In this document: one piece after another, positions 1 through 5,597 of the stretch | Layout: each line of letters starts with the position of its first letter | How positions within the stretch are numbered: position 1 is the stretch's first letter | DNA from: Bacteroidales bacterium | GTDB taxonomy: Bacteria; Bacteroidota; Bacteroidia; Bacteroidales; JAOZQN01 | Direction of reading: 5' to 3' | Assembly: GCA_029938985.1 (NCBI GenBank) | Contig: JAOZTW010000327.1 | Location: 1 to 6,183, forward strand | Length of the DNA stretch: 6,183 bases | Notes under the pieces: model-generated | Databases searched by the model: none | Seen by the model: only the letters and a program-made list of their open reading frames with translations | Told to the model about the DNA's origin: nothing | Position numbers and translations under genes: made by a program

Positions 1-283
1 AAAGATAGGAACATATATCAGGAGAATAACCTTCGGATACAGCAGTAGGAATATATTTATGTGCTTGTTTTGAGGCTCCTAACATTGCTCCATGATTTTC
101 GGGAAAATACACTTCAAATCCCATAGAATATAATAATTCGGCGGGTCCTACGCTTGTACACCAAGCTATTTTTTTATTTCCTGTTTCAACAGCATCTTTT
201 AAGCGGTTAAAGTAATCTCCCATAGTTGCACGAAGCATACCCACTGACTCTAACCTTATTATACCTTTTTTATCTTTACTCAT
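1..283 (-). CDS. 2-hydroxyacyl-CoA dehydratase / benzoyl-CoA reductase family subunit (N-terminal part)
   Basis: The first 94 codons are present; the gene continues beyond the left edge. The start ATG at 283-281 follows an A/T-only leader with no Shine-Dalgarno sequence. The fragment shows features of the HgdB/BcrB-BcrC-like family: a W-C-T-S-x-G-P-x-E-L-L stretch (residues 41-51), G-F-x-V-Y-F-P-E-N-H-G-A-M-L-G (55-69) and G-Y-S-P-D-I-C-S-Y-L (85-94). In this family cysteines such as C42 and C91 are candidates for iron-sulfur cluster ligands. Members include the subunits of ATP-dependent benzoyl-CoA reductase and 2-hydroxyacyl-CoA dehydratases, which are cytoplasmic enzymes driven by an ATP-hydrolysing activator. 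The neighbouring dch, oah and had genes make a ring-reductase role the best inference, supplying the diene that Dch hydrates. The N-terminus does not closely resemble the Thauera BcrB/BcrC or Azoarcus BzdN/BzdO starts as I recall them, so I do not assign a subunit letter. The family call is firm, the exact substrate is not. Confidence 0.8.
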   Translation of the reverse strand, partial: MSKDKKGIIRLESVGMLRATMGDYFNRLKDAVETGNKKIAWCTSVGPAELLYSMGFEVYFPENHGAMLGASKQAHKYIPTAVSEGYSPDICSYL

Positions 284-363
284 ATTTTATTTTGTTTTAA
301 TATTATTTAAAATAAATTTGTGTTTAAATTTTACATTATTTTTTATTTGAAGTTTCCAAAAGT

Positions 364-589
364 TTAGTTGTATTTTTTGCCATCAGAAGCAGTTGTCAAG
401 TAATCCTTGACAACTGAATTTCTATCTAATTCATTGTCATTAAGTATATTAGTTATATGCAAACTAATATTTTGCTTCGAGGTGTCAAAAAGTTCTGTAA
501 ATTGATTTTTGGTTCATCCATATATTGCCATCTTTTGCATAAAGCGATACATTTGCTTTACCATCAGTGGTATTATTTTGTTGTTGCCC
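364..589 (-). pseudogene. Frameshifted, truncated RhuM-family (COG3943-type) remnant
   Basis: Read on the minus strand, 589 to about 499 encodes a stretch containing D-G-K-A-N-V-S-L-Y-A-K-D-G-N-I-W-M-N-Q-K-S-I. That frame stops at TGA 487-485. One base over, 498 to 364 continues the same protein: T-E-L-F-D-T-S-K-Q-N-I-S-L-H-I, then N-D-N-E-L-D, then S-V-V-K-D-Y-L-T-T-A-S-D-G-K-K-Y-N and TAA. Joined, this is the N-terminal domain of 'virulence protein RhuM' family proteins, whose members continue for a few hundred residues after D-G-K-x-Y. The break is explained by one extra T in the ATTT at about 499-502. The downstream part is gone. The frame stays open upstream to 682, but I see no family similarity there. 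RhuM-like genes are often found on mobile or defence-associated DNA; their function is not well defined. The remnant is unlikely to make a product. Confidence 0.8.
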
Positions 590-730
590 TGTCCGAGAGT
601 TGCAGTAACGGAGCAGATAAACTTGTTTATATATTTGTAACATGCTAAATAATAAGATTATATGTAAATGCGTAAGCAACATTAAATAGGTCTTAGACCT
701 TAAATTTGCAACTACCGAGCAAAATTTAAT
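590..730. other. Spacer with a small palindrome, no gene seen
   Basis: This is the part of the dch-to-reductase spacer that the RhuM remnant does not explain. The only structure I see is a compact palindrome at 688-700 (AGGTCTTAGACCT), about 30 bases past the dch stop. Its arms are six bases around a single central base, so in RNA it could form only about five pairs. No T-run follows it in either direction. It may be incidental. Confidence 0.4.
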
Positions 731-1504
731 TTAACAATTTTTCCAAACTGGTCTTCTTTTTTCCATAAACGAATTTATGCCTTCATTAGCGTCTTCTGTT
801 TCCATTAATTCATTGATAAATAAATCGGTAAATACTGGAAGGTTTTTGTGCATAAAAAAGTTAAAAGAAGCTCTTGCGGCTTTGTTTGCATATCTTAAAG
901 AAGACGCACTTTTACGAACAATATTCTTTTTAATCCATTCATCTACAGAACTATGTAAAGTTTCTTTATCTTCAAAAACTTCATTTATCAAACCAATATT
1001 TTTTCCTTCTTCGGCAGTAATAACTTTACCTGTAATTAGTAATTCGTCGGATTTAGCATTTCCTATTTTTAATGGTAGCATTATGGAAGCAGGAGGAGCA
1101 AAAACTCCTAATATTATTTCTGGTTGACCAACTTTTGCTGTTTTATCTGCAAAAATAAAGTTACAAACCAATGGTAATTCAAAACCACCTCCAAGACATT
1201 GTCCTGAAATTATTGCCATTGTGGGAATATGTAGGTCAATTATTGTGTAAAATAATTTGTGAAAACTATTTAACATTTCTGCTGCTAATTCTTTTTTGTG
1301 TTCTTCTACACTTGCCCCAAAAGAAAAGTTTTTACCAGCACCTTCAAAAGTAATTAATTTTAAATCTTTGTTATTTTTAAAAGATGATAGCAACTCTATT
1401 AATTCTGCCATCATAATTTTGTCAATAATATTAGCTTTACCATCGTCCAAAATTATTCTAACAACACTATTATCAAATTTATATTCAACTTTAATTTTTT
1501 GCAT
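731..1504 (-). CDS. dch: Cyclohexa-1,5-diene-1-carbonyl-CoA hydratase
   Basis: A 257-residue enoyl-CoA hydratase/isomerase (crotonase) fold protein, close to the usual Dch length. It adds water to cyclohexa-1,5-diene-1-carboxyl-CoA, the product of benzoyl-CoA reductase, giving 6-hydroxycyclohex-1-ene-1-carboxyl-CoA in the cytoplasm. Family-specific blocks are F-S-F-G-A-S-V-E-E-H (60-69), S-G-Q-C-L-G-G-G-F-E-L (100-110) and Q-P-E-I-I-L-G-V-F-A-P-P-A-S (127-140). The G-V-F-A-P segment separates Dch from ordinary crotonases. E109 and E129 align with the two catalytic glutamates of rat enoyl-CoA hydratase (Glu144 and Glu164), and A64 and G106 sit where the oxyanion hole is built. The ATG at 1504-1502 starts a normal N-terminus (M-Q-K-I-K-V) after an A/T-rich leader. 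It is separated from oah upstream by 453 bases of mostly element-derived DNA, so it may have its own promoter. BamR is the Geobacter equivalent. Confidence 0.9.
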   Translation of the reverse strand: MQKIKVEYKFDNSVVRIILDDGKANIIDKIMMAELIELLSSFKNNKDLKLITFEGAGKNFSFGASVEEHKKELAAEMLNSFHKLFYTIIDLHIPTMAIISGQCLGGGFELPLVCNFIFADKTAKVGQPEIILGVFAPPASIMLPLKIGNAKSDELLITGKVITAEEGKNIGLINEVFEDKETLHSSVDEWIKKNIVRKSASSLRYANKAARASFNFFMHKNLPVFTDLFINELMETEDANEGINSFMEKRRPVWKNC

Positions 1505-1535
1505 TTTTTCTAATTTATTAAAAATTATTGGTTTT

Positions 1536-1543
1536 CAAATTTA
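1536..1543 (-). promoter_or_regulatory. Possible Bacteroidota-type -7 box ahead of dch
   Basis: Minus-strand TAAATTTG matches the TAnnTTTG -7 consensus of Bacteroidota promoters and lies about 31 bases before the dch ATG. No convincing TTG-type -33 box lies at the expected distance upstream, where the terminal repeat of the MITE-like element begins (1547). With this AT content a chance match is quite possible. Confidence 0.3.
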
Positions 1544-1596
1544 TAAGGCATATTAAAATAAATAATTAGCTAATTTAAGCAAAGTTATTTTTATTT

Positions 1597-1720
1597 GGCA
1601 TTTTTCATAGGTGTAAACTACTGCGTTATTTTGATTATTTTAAAATCCTCATTTACAATAAGTAAACTGCGGTATTTAAAAAATTAAAATGCCTTGTACT
1701 TTACTCCTATGAAAAACGCC
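1597..1720. repeat. Nested 124-bp end-to-end hairpin element
   Basis: The whole interval folds on itself in essentially one register around a 5-base AATAA loop at 1657-1661. The outer 25 positions (1597-1621 against 1696-1720) pair at 22 of 25, with ends GGC...GCC and the shared core TTTTTCATAGG. The inner stem TTTAC/GTAAA is at 1652-1656 and 1662-1666, with a mostly paired A/T-rich middle. Its limits coincide with the point where copy 1 of the surrounding MITE-like element departs from copy 2, so it looks like a separate insertion. T-rich sequence lies on both sides, which obscures any target duplication. There is no coding capacity. In the operon transcript it could form a long stem. Confidence 0.7.
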
Positions 1721-1728
1721 TTTTTTTT
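1706..1728 (+). terminator. Hairpin arm followed by a T-run, possible plus-strand terminator
   Basis: The right arm of the 124-bp hairpin ends in AACGCC and is followed directly by eight T residues (1721-1728). In the plus direction this resembles an intrinsic terminator. All genes here run on the minus strand, so it could only stop antisense transcription. In the minus direction the hairpin is followed by an A-rich stretch, not a U-run, so it should not end the operon transcript in the same way. Confidence 0.3.
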
Positions 1729-1894
1729 AACAATTCAATAAATATAATAATATCAAGCTATTTGCATATTTTTTTGAAAAAGATAAAAGTAAAAAGAACA
1801 AATTTAAAAAGTTAATTTATTTATTTTAATATGCCTAAATAAGCACTCATACAAAAGTTTTTACACAATTGTTTTTTTAATCAGCAGGTTTATA

Positions 1895-1937
1895 ATTACA
1901 TAATTGTATTATTGAACCATTACATAATTGTATCATT
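1895..1937. repeat. Short tandem repeat, about two copies of a 24-bp unit
   Basis: The unit beginning ATTACATAATTGTAT starts at 1895 and again at 1919, a 24-base period. The second copy diverges after about 19 bases. It lies downstream of oah, between the hairpin at 1927-1952 and the MITE-like element. No function is evident; it may be replication slippage. Confidence 0.5.
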
Positions 1938-1952
1938 CCTTAGCAATACAAT
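1927..1952 (-). terminator. Hairpin just after the oah stop codon
   Basis: ATTGTAT (1927-1933) and ATACAAT (1946-1952) form a 7-bp stem, extendable by two wobble pairs, five bases beyond the oah stop codon in the direction of transcription. It is A/T-rich and no U-run follows, so it may be a weak terminator or a 3'-end stabilising stem, or chance. Confidence 0.25.
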
Positions 1953-1957
1953 AATAC

Positions 1958-3037
1958 TTATTTATATTGTGGCGAAATTGCTTTAATTAACTCTTCGTTC
2001 CAAGCTTTTCCCTCGGCAAGCATTTGTCTTAATTTTGCAAAGTCAACTTCTCTATTTCCTCTTAGACCATAGTTAAATGCTTGAAAACCGGCTTTCCCTT
2101 CGGTCATCATATTAAGTGCCAACCAATCACGATTAGTCTCTTTGTTTTTATCCCAATGTTCAAGTTTCTTTTTTCGTAACGAATTTATTGTTTTACTCAA
2201 ACAGTTAGGCATTGTCATCATTAATTTAGTACAAATAGTTTCAACTGCTTTATCCAATAATTCAAGGTCTACTTCTCCTTGTTTAAGCATTTGTTTTGCT
2301 TCTGCAAGTGCCTCGCCAGATTTCATTTTTCCATATACCATCTCACCTTTATCGTTCACCCATTGTTTCTGTACCAATGGATTAGCAACAAATTCGCCGT
2401 TCACTTTTAAAGAAGGAACAATTTCGGTAAGCAAACCATATCGCATAGCTTCGTGAGCCGACCACGGGTCGCAAACAGTACATGAGAACATAGCGTTTTC
2501 AATACCAACAAACAATTGAAGAAAATCGGTAGAACCACCATCTGGGGCACTACCATGCTTAGGACCAGCTTGTCCAAAACGTGCTAAATCATGAGCAATA
2601 GAAAAATCACAAGCCATTCCTATTTCTTGACCACCACCAATTCGCATTCCATTTACTCTATTAACAACAGGTTTGTCAGACATTAGAATTGCCGAAACCA
2701 TATCGTTAAAAAGACGCATATATTGTTTGTATTCCTGTGGGTTACCTGCGTAGTATTCAGCATATTCCTTAGTATTTCCACCCGTACAAAATGCTTTATT
2801 TCCAACAGCGGTAAACACTATGGCAACAACACTTCTGTCGTTTGAGGCTTCACGCATTGCAAGAATAATTTCTTTAACTGCATCTGTTGTATAAGAATTG
2901 TATTGTTTTGGATTGTTTAAACTAATCCAAGCGTTGTACAAACCGTCAACTGGATTTCCACTAAAATCTAAACATGGTTTTTTCTCAAAAAGTATTTCCG
3001 AATAATTTGCTTCTACAAGATTATGACTTACTAACAT
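1958..3037 (-). CDS. oah: 6-oxocyclohex-1-ene-1-carbonyl-CoA hydrolase (ring opening)
   Basis: A 359-residue crotonase-superfamily enzyme, slightly shorter than Thauera Oah (about 377). It adds water to 6-oxocyclohex-1-ene-1-carboxyl-CoA and hydrolyses the C-C bond, giving 3-hydroxypimeloyl-CoA. It is the BamA-type marker enzyme of anaerobic aromatic degradation. Hallmark blocks are N-A-W-I-S-L-N-N-P-K-Q-Y-N-S-Y-T-T (35-51), F-C-T-G-G-N-T-K-E-Y-A-E-Y-Y-A-G-N-P (83-100), R-V-N-G-M-R-I-G-G-G-Q-E-I-G-M-A-C-D (127-144), G-Q-A-G-P-K-H-G-S-A-P-D-G-G-S-T-D-F (155-172) and C-D-P-W-S-A-H-E-A (189-197). These are characteristic of Oah/BamA and not of generic enoyl-CoA hydratases, so the call is among the firmest here. 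The start M-L-V-S-H-N-L-V-E-A matches the family N-terminus. It lies 83 bases downstream of had with no promoter-like box between, so co-transcription with had is likely. Confidence 0.95.
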   Translation of the reverse strand: MLVSHNLVEANYSEILFEKKPCLDFSGNPVDGLYNAWISLNNPKQYNSYTTDAVKEIILAMREASNDRSVVAIVFTAVGNKAFCTGGNTKEYAEYYAGNPQEYKQYMRLFNDMVSAILMSDKPVVNRVNGMRIGGGQEIGMACDFSIAHDLARFGQAGPKHGSAPDGGSTDFLQLFVGIENAMFSCTVCDPWSAHEAMRYGLLTEIVPSLKVNGEFVANPLVQKQWVNDKGEMVYGKMKSGEALAEAKQMLKQGEVDLELLDKAVETICTKLMMTMPNCLSKTINSLRKKKLEHWDKNKETNRDWLALNMMTEGKAGFQAFNYGLRGNREVDFAKLRQMLAEGKAWNEELIKAISPQYK

Positions 3038-3120
3038 ATTTTTTTATTTTTTAATAAATTATTAATTAAGTATTTATTTTTTGGTTTTCTCTAAGTCTTT
3101 GAATTTCAATTGAATTTCAT

Positions 3121-4179
3121 TTAAAAATCAGGAACAAGAATAGAGCGTTTTTTATATTTATGTTCTAAAGTGTTTTTAAAAACTTCATTTATTTTAGACA
3201 TAGGGAAAGTTTCAATATATGGTTCTATTTCTAATTTTCCTTGTGCAATTAATTCTACTACATCTGGATATAATTCTGGTTTACAGCCCCATGTACCAAT
3301 TATTTTAGCATCAAACGCCATAAGGTTACTTAGTCTTACATTTGGTTTATCCATTGTAAAGCCTACAATAGACAATGTAGAAGTGAAGGTAAGTAAGCTA
3401 TACGCCATTTCTTGACCTGCTTTTGTACCCGACATTTCAAAAATTTTCCAACCAAAACGAGACACTCCAAGTTCTTTTGCTATTGCTCTTACATTTTTTT
3501 TGGTTGCTCTAAAATCAGCTCCTTTTACATTTAAAACTGCATCTATACCGTTGTTTTTTACCGTTTCAAGTTTTTCATCATCAATATCAATTGCTAATAC
3601 TTTTGCTCCCATTATTTTAGCAATCAGTGCAGCATAAACTCCCACACCACCTACTCCAATAACAATTGCCAAGTCGCCAGCTTCGAGTTCCGATTTTTCT
3701 AAAACTTGATAAGGTGTAGAAATAGCATCTGCAATGATAGATAATTTTTCTAAAGGATATTTTGCGAGTACTTTTTCGTCAACAGGGCATAAAAATTTAG
3801 AAGGAACTTTGATATGTGAGGCAAAACCACCATCAAAATCGTTGCCAGGCATCAATTGATTTTGGCACATATTACTTCTTCCTTTGTTGCATAATTCACA
3901 ATCACCACAAGGTAAAACAGCTGGAATTATTACTTTTTTCCCAAGCCATGAAGTGTCACCTGCTACTACTTCGCCACTAATTTCGTGACCAAGCGTAAGT
4001 GGAAGTTCTTTTTTTGTTTTTACTCCAAAATGCCAAAAGCTTAAATCGGTATGACACACACCACAACCGGCAATTTTAACTAATACTTCTCCTGCTTGCA
4101 ATTCTGGAAATGAGCTTTCTGTTAATTTAAACTCTGATTTTAATTCCGTCATTTGCCATGAATACATTTTATTGCTCAT
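3121..4179 (-). CDS. had: 6-hydroxycyclohex-1-ene-1-carbonyl-CoA dehydrogenase
   Basis: A 352-residue zinc-type medium-chain alcohol dehydrogenase. It oxidises 6-hydroxycyclohex-1-ene-1-carboxyl-CoA to the 6-oxo compound with NAD+, the step between Dch and Oah. The GroES-like catalytic domain carries G-C-G-V-C-H-T-D (38-45) and G-H-E (64-66), so C42 and H65 are zinc ligands. The structural-zinc cysteines are C91, C94, C97 and C105. The position that is a second Cys ligand in many alcohol dehydrogenases appears to be D151, in A-D-A-I-S-T-P-Y-Q. The Rossmann motif G-V-G-G-V-G (175-180) is followed by D198 at the end of the second strand, favouring NAD over NADP. The specific assignment rests partly on the A-D-A-x-S-T-P-Y-Q block and largely on adjacency to oah and dch. 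The start is ATG 4179-4177; M5 is a possible alternative. The leader lies 27 bases from the MITE-like copy at 4207-4364. BamQ is the Geobacter equivalent. Confidence 0.88.
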   Translation of the reverse strand: MSNKMYSWQMTELKSEFKLTESSFPELQAGEVLVKIAGCGVCHTDLSFWHFGVKTKKELPLTLGHEISGEVVAGDTSWLGKKVIIPAVLPCGDCELCNKGRSNMCQNQLMPGNDFDGGFASHIKVPSKFLCPVDEKVLAKYPLEKLSIIADAISTPYQVLEKSELEAGDLAIVIGVGGVGVYAALIAKIMGAKVLAIDIDDEKLETVKNNGIDAVLNVKGADFRATKKNVRAIAKELGVSRFGWKIFEMSGTKAGQEMAYSLLTFTSTLSIVGFTMDKPNVRLSNLMAFDAKIIGTWGCKPELYPDVVELIAQGKLEIEPYIETFPMSKINEVFKNTLEHKYKKRSILVPDF

Positions 4180-4206
4180 ATAAAAATATTATTTTAAGAT
4201 GTTTTA

Positions 4207-4364
4207 GACATATTAAAATAAATAATTAACCATTAAAACTTGTTCTTTTGAATTTTATTTTCTTCAAAAATACATACAAATATCTTGATGTTATTATATT
4301 TATTGAATTGTTAAAAGTAAAAATAACCTCGCTAAAATTGGTTAATTATTTGTTTTAATATACC
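4207..4364 (-). mobile_element. MITE-like non-coding element, copy 2 (uninterrupted)
   Basis: The 25-base terminal inverted repeats at 4207-4231 and 4340-4364 match at 22 of 25 positions and share an ATATTAAAA core and an AAATAATTAACC inner end. TTA lies directly outside both ends (4204-4206 and 4365-4367), a 3-bp duplication of the same TWA type as TAA at copy 1. The reverse complement of this element aligns along its length with copy 1 once the 124-bp insert there is removed. At 158 bp with no coding frame, it fits a miniature inverted-repeat element. It fills most of the thiolase-had spacer, and any separate had promoter must lie in it or in the 27 bases beyond. Confidence 0.75.
4265..4272 (-). 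promoter_or_regulatory. Possible -7 box inside the MITE-like element, ahead of had
   Basis: Minus-strand TATTTTTG fits TAnnTTTG about 85-95 bases before the had ATG, within element copy 2. There is no clear -33 partner, and the corresponding place in copy 1 (TATTTTTTTG) has two extra T residues, so the box is not conserved between copies. It is weak evidence that the element brings a promoter. Confidence 0.2.
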
Positions 4365-4396
4365 TTATTTTTTTATAAATAAATTATTTATTTTAT

Positions 4397-5587
4397 CTAA
4401 CTTTCTCGTTTTATAACCATTGCGGTACTAACTCCTCCACCTCCACAAATTGCAGCTACACAGTGAGTTTGTTGTCTTTGTTTTAAAGCATAGTAACCTG
4501 TTACTAAAATTCTTGCTCCACTAATTCCCGTTGGGTGCCCCAGTGCAATTGCTCCACCATGAACATTTAGTTTATTTTTATCCCATTTCAAAACTTTTTG
4601 GTTCGCAAGTACCTGCACAGCAAAAGCTTCATTAACTTCAATAATATCCATATCGGATAACGACATGCCTGCTTTTTTTAATGCCATAGGAATTGAATAA
4701 GCTGGACCTTCTCCCATAACATTTGGATTTACAGCAGTTTGGGCATAAGAAACAATAGAAAACAACGGAGTTGCACCAATTTCTTTTGCTTTTTGACGTG
4801 AAGTTAAAATTATTGCTGTTGCTCCGTCGCTTAATCCACAAGCATTTGCTGCCGTAACAGTTCCGTTGCTACGAAAAGCTGGTTTCATTTTTGCAATTTT
4901 ATCTTTATTAATTTCATATCTAATTGTTTCATCTTTATCAAAAATGAATGCTGATTTTTTTCTTGTTGCAGGAATTTCAATTGGAACAATTTCCTCATTA
5001 AAATAACCATTTTTTTGAGCCTCAGCCGCTTTTAGATGACTATTTATAGCAAACTCATCTTGTTCTTCTCTTGAAATTTTATATTTATCATAAAGATTTT
5101 CTGCGGTATCTCCCATTCCCATATCAATCAAAGGATCAATGCTATCGCTCCAACCGTCTTCCAAAATTTTGTTTCCCATTTTAAAACCATTCCATCTTGT
5201 GTTTTTCAAAAGATATGGAATTGTACTCATGCTATCAAATCCTCCTGCCAGTACAAAATCAGCATCACCAAGCATGATAGAATTTGCCGCCAAAGCTACC
5301 GAACGCATCCCAGATGGGCAAGCCATATTAAGAGTTATTACAGGAACGGAGTTTGCAATTCCTCCTTTTACTGAGGCAGTTCTTGCGGGGTTTGGTCCAT
5401 TTCCTGCCTGACGGCAACTTCCAAGAATTACGTCGTCAATTGTGTTGCCAGAAATAGATGCTCTTTTTAAAGCTTCTTTTATTACTATTGCTCCTAAATC
5501 AAAGGAAGCCATGTTTTTAATTGTGCCACCAAAACGTCCCATTGGTGTTCTACATGCCGAAATTGCTACTATATCGTTTATTTTCAT
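4397..5587 (-). CDS. Acetyl-CoA acyltransferase (thiolase), probable 3-oxopimeloyl-CoA thiolase
   Basis: A 396-residue thiolase of full family length. It cleaves a 3-oxoacyl-CoA with CoA, or condenses two acyl-CoAs in reverse. The N-terminus I-S-A-C-R-T-P-M-G-R-F-G-G (9-21) is typical. The nucleophilic cysteine is C90, in N-M-A-C-P-S-G-M (87-94), and the other active-site blocks are N-E-A-F-A (319-323), G-H-P-T-G (350-354, H351) and C-G-G-G-G (381-385, C381). I start at ATG 5587-5585, 10 bases after the SDR stop. A longer frame from 5620 would add 11 residues unlike the family and overlap the SDR gene. The tight spacing implies co-transcription with the SDR. Beside had-oah-dch, cleavage of 3-oxopimeloyl-CoA to glutaryl-CoA and acetyl-CoA is the best inference. 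A general acetyl-CoA acetyltransferase cannot be excluded from sequence alone. Confidence 0.88.
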   Translation of the reverse strand: MKINDIVAISACRTPMGRFGGTIKNMASFDLGAIVIKEALKRASISGNTIDDVILGSCRQAGNGPNPARTASVKGGIANSVPVITLNMACPSGMRSVALAANSIMLGDADFVLAGGFDSMSTIPYLLKNTRWNGFKMGNKILEDGWSDSIDPLIDMGMGDTAENLYDKYKISREEQDEFAINSHLKAAEAQKNGYFNEEIVPIEIPATRKKSAFIFDKDETIRYEINKDKIAKMKPAFRSNGTVTAANACGLSDGATAIILTSRQKAKEIGATPLFSIVSYAQTAVNPNVMGEGPAYSIPMALKKAGMSLSDMDIIEVNEAFAVQVLANQKVLKWDKNKLNVHGGAIALGHPTGISGARILVTGYYALKQRQQTHCVAAICGGGGVSTAMVIKRES

Positions 5588-5597
5588 CTGTTTATTT

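Larger units (their letters stand above)
1547..1835 (+). mobile_element. MITE-like non-coding element, copy 1 (carries a nested hairpin element)
   Basis: The ends are a perfect 19-bp inverted repeat: 1547-1565 reads GGCATATTAAAATAAATAA and 1817-1835 is its exact reverse complement. The trinucleotide TAA occurs directly outside both ends (1544-1546 and 1836-1838), as expected for a 3-bp target duplication. The interior has no plausible coding frame. The same element, without the 1597-1720 insert, occurs at 4207-4364 in opposite orientation. The two copies align through the interior, for example at the AACAATTCAATAAATATAA segment near 1729-1747. Without the insert this copy is about 165 bp. TWA duplications and GG-starting ends recall the IS5/PIF-Harbinger type of transposition, but no transposase is present, so the mobilising family is inference. 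It lies between oah and dch, with its edge next to the dch leader. Confidence 0.75.

Noticed and set aside
286..302. Similarity of the reductase leader to the MITE-like end (ATATTAAAACAAA on the minus strand)
   Set aside because: Only about 13 A/T-rich bases match, there is no partner inverted repeat or target duplication, and chance similarity is likely.
457..648. 63-residue plus-strand frame in the left spacer
   Set aside because: It lies opposite the RhuM remnant, resembles no family I know and has no promoter or ribosome-binding context.
688..700. AGGTCTTAGACCT palindrome as a dch terminator
   Set aside because: Its arms are six bases with a single-base centre, so the RNA hairpin is short, and no U-run follows; noted in the spacer entry only.
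777..1556. Plus-strand frames opposite dch
   Set aside because: They are shadows of dch with low-complexity, serine/leucine-rich translations; the minus-strand frame has clear crotonase motifs.
1547..1957. CRISPR array or tRNA in the long spacer
   Set aside because: The repeats are inverted or only two copies with no regular spacers, and no cloverleaf or CCA end is visible.
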